From contig NC_080560.1 of NCBI RefSeq assembly GCF_030253575.1, forward strand, positions 15,009,001 through 15,073,000: a stretch of 64,000 nucleotides of DNA. Reading direction: 5' to 3'. Source of the stretch: Rhododendron vialii (lineage: Eukaryota; Streptophyta; Magnoliopsida; Ericales; Ericaceae). The notes beneath the pieces were generated by a model. That model worked only from the letters and a program-made list of their open reading frames with translations. It had not been told where the DNA came from and made no database searches. The translations under genes were made by a program, and so were the position numbers. Position 1 is the first letter of the stretch. Each line of letters starts with the position of its first letter. Below are positions 58,745 to 64,000 of this stretch, in pieces.

Positions 58745-60151
58745 TTATAAGCGGATAGGTATCTCTGCATAGGTGATGTGATCGGTGAAGTCGGCATTCT
58801 CTGTAATAATATGATGTTCCTGTTCGGGGCGGGATCTTGCGACTCGTGGATAATGGATGCGGTCGGTATAGTGTTCCCTAAATCCTTGAGGTACAACGAT
58901 GAGATAGTATCCATTATAACATGGGGCTTGGATCTTTACTGGCCCTAGGTAAGCTGATTGTGCCCTAATCTTAAATGGGCAAGGGTATAGCGGTTCCAGC
59001 TGTATATAGACCCAAGTGTTTGGACCATAGTTAGAATGGTGTCCTACCCATGGAATTCCTGCGGGTCGAGCCATCTCAGGACAAGGTGGAGGGTCGGCAT
59101 CTATGACTTCACACTCACTGTCTGATTCTTCCATTGGTACGGGAACTGGAGAAGGTAGAGGTTCCTGCATTTCGAGTCATTGGCTAGTCAGCCACCACTG
59201 CAGCTCGGCATCCATATCTCTTGGTGCATCTATGGGTAAGAACAAGCCATAATCATCCATCTCTGGTTCTGCCAAAAATTCATCTTCACTGTTAGTGTTG
59301 TTTTCTGCATCTTCTTCTAATTCCGGCTCATCATTGCCCATCTCTTCATCCTGGTTTTGCCCTTCCTCTGGTACTATTGGCTCCTCCTGCTCTGGCTGCC
59401 AGGGGCCCAAACGGTAGTCGTGGTCTGATCCTGGAAATGGAGGCTCTTCTGGGTCTTCTTCCTCCTCGGGGGGTTCTTCGGGATCCTCTTCTTGTTCAGG
59501 GGGTTCTTCAGGATCTCCCTCTTCCTCAGGGGGTTCTTCAAGATTCTCTCGCGGTCCCACTTGTACTCCAAGGATGTAGGTTAGTATGCCTCATATCTCA
59601 TGGTCTTCAACGGTGGAGCGGGTGGCGGCGTCGGCGAGAGCTAAAATCCTTCGGTGAGCCTGTCTCTTCCGATAGAGGGTAGGGAACATTCCTGCCAAAT
59701 AATCATCTCCCATTAGAAAATCTGGAGTGGCTGTCATGAATGCCCTTAGGTTTTCTACTTCCGCAGTTAGCTGGGCCATCTCATCCTCCTCCTGAATGTT
59801 GGGAGAGTTATGGTTCCGGTCTGGGGTGGGAATTGGAGGCTGGTTATCCACATCTCTATAATGTGAGTAATAGGGTTCGCTCCTGATATCAAAGCCCGGT
59901 ATGCTTTCTAGAATGTCACGGATTTCCTTCTCGAGGTTAGCCCTTCTCCATGGGCTTGGATGCTGAGCCGTGTATACTTCCCTCTGGTTTGGCGAATTCG
60001 CCATCAGCTGCTGATACTGAGCATACATAATTGAGAACTCGGTAGGTACGTAAGGGTCTCGGAAAGAGAAGTCGGATCCTACGGTGTTTTCCAAGAAGTT
60101 CTGCAATCTGCTCCATTCATCGGCTAGTTGGTCTGCAAACGTGGGGTCCAT
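58745..60151 (-). pseudogene. additional ORF upstream of gag in the gypsy element
   Basis: One minus-strand frame runs from ATG 60151 to TAA 58745-58747, 468 codons, interrupted only by TGA at 59591-59593 and TGA at 59177-59179 (each one C-to-T from CGA). The N-terminal ~185 residues are mixed-charge and largely helical. Residues ~197-245 are a strongly acidic Pro/Glu array with the unit EEPPEEEEDPEEPP repeated about four times, followed by more acidic sequence. The C-terminal ~140 residues have a folded-domain look with aromatic residues (NTWVYIQLEPLYPCPFKI). I do not recognise any family. It begins 134 bases after the PBS, the place where Ogre-type elements carry their ORF1, but the pol here is of chromovirus type. 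Function is unknown; the acidic low-complexity part suggests nucleic-acid- or chromatin-related binding, as speculation only. Confidence 0.75.
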
Positions 60152-60285
60152 CTATAAAAGCAAGAAAAATATATTTATCGTTAGGTTTCAGTATATTTCA
60201 AACAATGTCATTTTAAACTTGTAGTGAAATACTCAATCTGATGTGATCTACCCAAACTACCAAAGTCCGATGGTTTGAACCTAAA

Positions 60286-60297
60286 GCTCTGATACCA
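60286..60297 (-). promoter_or_regulatory. primer-binding site of the gypsy element
   Basis: The minus strand reads TGGTATCAGAGC three bases after the 5' LTR, complementary to initiator Met tRNA. Confidence 0.93.
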
Positions 60298-60300
60298 AGT

Positions 60301-62900
60301 TGTAACGCCCCGATTTTCGAAAATAAAATCGGAGGCATTTAAATATTGATTTCTAAAAATTTATTAAATTAAAATTCAAAATCCAAAACGGATAATTCAC
60401 CCTAAAGTTTCGTCCATTACAAATTATTGTAGAAATACTGAAAATAGTCTTTGTGATAATAAACTAAACAAAATAACAGAGCCATCTTCTAAGTTTGATA
60501 CGAATCCCAAGCGTATTCTGGCTCGGCTCCGACCTCTAGGTTCTCTTCCGCATAAAACTGATCGCCTTCGGGATTTTGTGTCTCTTCTTGATTTTCTGCA
60601 AAATCTGGCATGGAAGCCAGGCAATCCGTACCTGAGTGAAAGAGTTCACCCTGTAGTATAATCCAACCCAACTACCCCTCTTACTTTACAGTTAGCAAGC
60701 AGCAGGATAATAGTAGTGCGAAAAAGTAAGACAGAGTTTGTTTCACATAAACTAGTTTATCCATTAACTTGACGTGTAATCTAAGATCTCCTCCGCGGGA
60801 TCTTTCCTCCCCAACCGCTAGCTATGCCATGTCCCATGAGATCACTTTTTTTTGTTGTCGCAGATTGCACCTCAGTTATGAACCTAGCGTGTATCCCTCT
60901 CATTACAACAAAAGGAATCTTATCATGCCCGAATCATAACTAGAGTTCGCCTAACTTATGCATCACTTCACAATCATCAGAATCATCACTGGGCTTACTT
61001 TGCCAGTCTCAATTCATCACTGGACACCCGCCAGTTTCAATTCATCAATCAACACTGGGCTTACTTTGCCAATTTCAAACCATCACATCCAACTCATCAC
61101 ATCTCAAAATCCCGCCTGCAGGCATTCTAAAGAAAACAAAACTTTTCAATTCATCCATTACCTAGTATCGTCTAAATGAACTCTATTCGCATACCACCCC
61201 ATGTCTTTAGAGTTCATTCTAACATTCAAATCAAGTGTCGGTACAATATACAATTAAATCAAATAATAATTAAAACAATTAACGAGCAATGCAATCACAC
61301 AACTTTTTAGGAATGTGCCATTGCCCTTATTCTTGTACGGTACAATGTCAATAATGAAGTGGAATTTTTATAAAAAATAATAATAATAAAATATTTTCTA
61401 GGCTCTCATTAATTATTTCTAAGTAATTAGATTAATTAAAAACTAATTTAATGCATTAATTAGGTAAAAATATTAAAATAATTAACGTGACCTGATTAAG
61501 AGTCCGAGAGGTCTTATGCAACCAGTTGAGTGTCAAAAGTTGGGTTCGGAGGGCCGCGAAATTATTTTAAATAAAAAGATTAATAAAAGTTGTCGAAAGT
61601 AAAATAAATGGATAATAAATTATTTAATAAATAAGATAGGTCGAGGTTAACAACGTTTCATCTTGGAAGGTAAAAAGTCCAAATAAAATTACTCGGGAAT
61701 TTATAATAGGGTTTATATGGTCGTAAGGTAATTTTATTTGGAAACATTGTAAAAATATTAATAAATAGAAAATTAAATAAAAAAGTATGAAATTAACAAG
61801 ATAACATCTTTGAGGTGTGAGGAATCTAGGAAAAATAGTTTGGGCGTTAAAAATATTGTTTGGAAAGTCACAAATATTTTTCGTTTATAAAATCTTGAAA
61901 GATAACGAATAAATAATTAATAAATATCTAAATAAATAAATAAATTATGAAATTAACAAGGTATGATCTTTGAGGTGTAAAAATTCTAGGAAAAATAGTT
62001 TGGGGGTCAAAAATGGTGTTCGGGAGGTCGCAAAACACTTTCGAACCAAAACAGTACATACCGCAAGGTTGGACCAGTCAACCTTGCGGTGGGGCCTTCA
62101 CCGCAACATTGGCTCTGGTTCTTGCGGCCCGCAGGTTGCGGCCGCAAGGTTCGGGACAGTTTTGGTTTTTTTCGTTTTTCTCACGGTTTTCGATGCATGG
62201 GACCATAAGGGGCATAGGGTTAAGTTTAAAAACACTAAATATACTTAGAGGAGAGGTTGGAATGGATTATAATACCTTGGTTCGGGCCGAATTGATTTTA
62301 AAACGAAACTTGGAATTTTGGGGAAGACGACTTCGGTTTCTTCGATCGGGGAACCTTAGGATCAAATTGGTGGACGTTTGGTGATGCTAGGAGTTGTAGG
62401 AATAGATTGGAATGATCGGATTGGGTTTCGATTGATTTTGGAATGCAAACCCACTTTTCTCTCTCTTTCTTTCTCTCTCTAGAACTCCATGGATTGGAGT
62501 TTTGTTCTCTCCGATTTTTTTCTCCTTTCTGGACTGGTGGGGCGTGGAAAATATTGTGGTATGACCTAGGGTTGGATTAATGAGGTATATATAGGAAAAT
62601 TTTAAAGAAGTTGATAAAATTGAGTTTAATAAGGACTCTAACTCTAGGGCTTTGAGATGGACGAAAATAAGGGTGGAGATATGATTAGGGAGAGGAAGTA
62701 GAGACTGAGTAGGAGATGGAGATGGAGAGATGGAAGGAATTTGTATGCATGCATGCATATAATTGAAAATAATTAAAATAAGATAATTATAATAGGATAA
62801 TTCTTATTTGTATTTATCTTATTAAGGAAAAGAATTAATTTCATTATTAATAACACTAATTAAATAATATTATTATTAATAAAATTTTCAGGTTGTTACA
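60301..62900 (-). repeat. 5' LTR of the gypsy element (right in window)
   Basis: 2600 bp, matching 50991-53586 throughout. Noted differences are mostly transitions (GATTTTCGA against GATTTTCGG, CGTCCATTAC against CGTCTATTAC, TTTGTGATAA against TTTGCGATAA) plus small gaps such as the missing TTACTA before CCATTAACTTGACG. Confidence 0.92.
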
Positions 62901-63015
62901 GAAATCGAACTAAATCCGAACAATAACTATTTATGTTAATACCAAAACTAGTAGTGCATAAAAGATTTGTACCGAGTGCAGAGTACTTACACCCAGAATT
63001 TGACATAACATTAAC

Positions 63016-63440
63016 GGTGTGTTTGGTTGGATGGAATGAAATATGAATATGAATGAAATTAAAAATGGAATAGAATTGAAGTAATTGAGAATCGAATAAT
63101 TATTTGCATTCTCATGTTTGGTTGTGTTTAGGAATAGTCATTGTCATCTCCAATAGAATAGTGTGACAATAACAATTTTTGGAGTGGCAATAGCATTTTT
63201 TGGGGTGGCAATAGTAATTTTTGGTGTGGCAATAGTGAATGTTGAAGTGGCACTAGTAATTTTGGTGTGACAAAGAAATTGAATAATAATTCCTTAGTTT
63301 TTTTGGATAAAATGACAATTCCTTTACTAAGGTGAACAGTGATTCTATTTGGAATTATCATTCCATTATTCAATGGTGAACCAAACATTAGAATAAGTTA
63401 AGTCATTGGAATGACTATTTCATTCCAACCAAACATACCC
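63016..63440. mobile_element. MITE with GGTGTGTTTGGTTGG-type ends
   Basis: The left end GGTGTGTTTGGTTGGATGGAATGAAAT and right end ATTTCATTCCAACCAAACATACCC are inverted repeats of about 26 bp. The interior has a short tandem motif (TTTTTGGGGTGGCAATAG repeated about four times at 63178-63265). No coding. Confidence 0.75.
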
Positions 63441-63597
63441 TAAAGTTTTTTCTTTTGGTATTACAGTATCATTTTTCTTTGGTAGTTTTTTCTGTTTTTT
63501 GAAATGGCAATACGAAGAAAAGGTCCCACATCCTAGATTAATTACCCAATAATTAAATCCCACGTGGAATCCGGTTATCTAATTCCAATATCGTACA

Positions 63598-63930
63598 GGG
63601 GGTGTTTGGGTGCCCCATTTTTTTTTTACTTTTTGCATTTTTGATTTTCTGAATTATAGTCGGAATGTATCAGGTGGTGTTCCAACTAGCCTTCTTTTTG
63701 AAAAACTTCTTTTTGAAAAAGTTCTTTTTCTTCAATTTTCAAACTCAAATATAATGAAAATGAAAAATAATTTTTTGATTTTTCTTGCACCGTATAAAAG
63801 ATCTCAATGAAATCTATCAAACAAGATCTATATTGGTAAGAAAATTATTTGCATAAATATATAATTTTTGGGCTTGAAATTACCTTCTTTTTTCCAAAAC
63901 CTTCTTTTTTTGAAGTTGGAACACCCCCTC
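63598..63930. mobile_element. probable MITE or nested MITE pair
   Basis: GGTGGTGTTCCAACTAGCCTTCTTTTTG near 63672 is matched in inverse by CTTCTTTTTTTGAAGTTGGAACACCCCC near 63903-63930, and a second GGGGGTGTTTGGG lies at 63599. The interior contains three copies of a CTTCTTTTTGAAAAA motif. No gene. Confidence 0.5.
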
Positions 63931-64000
63931 AGTGAATTCAAAAAAAGTATTTAGAAGATATGTGCAAAATACATTTTACAACATGAGAAATATTTGGGAG

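Larger units (their letters stand above)
50991..62900 (-). mobile_element. Ty3/gypsy chromovirus retrotransposon (Tekay-like), degenerate
   Basis: It is 11,910 bp with LTRs 50991-53586 and 60301-62900, both TGTAACGCCCCG...GTTGTTACA. The flanks GAAAC/GAAAT form an imperfect 5-bp duplication. Transcription is on the minus strand: right LTR, PBS, an extra upstream ORF, gag, PR-RT-RNaseH-INT with a C-terminal chromodomain, PPT, left LTR. The gypsy domain order and chromodomain place it among chromoviruses, most like Tekay/Del. The two LTRs differ at many scattered positions plus small gaps (clearly more than the copia LTRs), so the insertion is older. At least nine in-frame stops cut gag-pol. Confidence 0.9.

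Noticed and set aside
50991..62900. Assignment to Ogre/Tat because of the ORF upstream of gag
   Set aside because: Integrase is followed by a chromodomain-like end and there is no separate RNase H duplication; chromovirus (Tekay-like) fits better.

Overview
The window is nuclear DNA of a flowering plant, most likely a eudicot. The evidence is two spliced plant genes (cytosolic ribosomal protein uS5/RPS2 and an AN1-C2H2 stress-associated protein), plant-type LTR retrotransposons, Stowaway/Tourist-like MITEs, tRNA-derived SINE-like pieces and very many (GA)n tracts. The genus cannot be fixed from the sequence alone. Only about 3 kb is host coding sequence; the rest is intergenic DNA dominated by nested mobile elements.

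Layout. 1-7 kb: MITEs (286-665, 838-1120, 2072-2273, 2464-2701), SINE-like pieces and non-coding DNA. 7.2-7.5 kb: a small single-membrane-span protein gene on the minus strand. 8-13.7 kb: SINE-like tandem units, a GAGCTCG-rich island, MITEs, and a 1.1-kb Mutator-type element (12574-13675) holding two tandem fold-backs. 13824-32570: the most unusual object, a Mutator-like transposon with about 550-bp terminal inverted repeats. Its two genes converge: a small GRF-type zinc-finger gene running in from the left TIR and a FAR1/MURA-type transposase running in from the right TIR. This element was later hit by a solo LTR in the GRF intron (15197-17157), a solo LTR in the transposase (19750-21734, TSD GTACA) and a complete, very young Sirevirus-type Ty1/copia element (21875-30067, TSD TCGTA). 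The copia element carries an extra 90-residue, two-membrane-span ORF with its own TATA-like box between pol and the 3' LTR.

32.6-35.5 kb: tandem repeats and a 956-bp non-autonomous Mutator-like element with a perfect 9-bp TSD. 35.6-38.8 kb: RPS2 in three exons, with telo-box motifs in its promoter. 39.7-43.7 kb: a MITE and a LINE 3' end (minus) broken by a 3-kb solo LTR (TSD TTATT). 44.6-48.1 kb: the SAP gene in two exons. 48.9-50.2 kb: a second LINE tail (plus) containing a two-exon gene fragment. 50991-62900: a Ty3/gypsy chromovirus (Tekay-like, minus strand) with 2.6-kb LTRs. Its gag-pol is cut by stop codons almost all explicable by C-to-T or G-to-A transitions, and it has an additional roughly 468-codon reading frame upstream of gag. 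62.9-64 kb: further MITE sequence.

How it fits together: the host genes are independent and not functionally linked. The biologically connected sets are inside the transposons: transposase plus GRF protein in the Mutator-like element; gag, pol and the small membrane ORF in the copia element; upstream ORF, gag and pol in the gypsy element. Nesting gives the relative order: Mutator-like element first, then its LTR insertions, with the copia element last.
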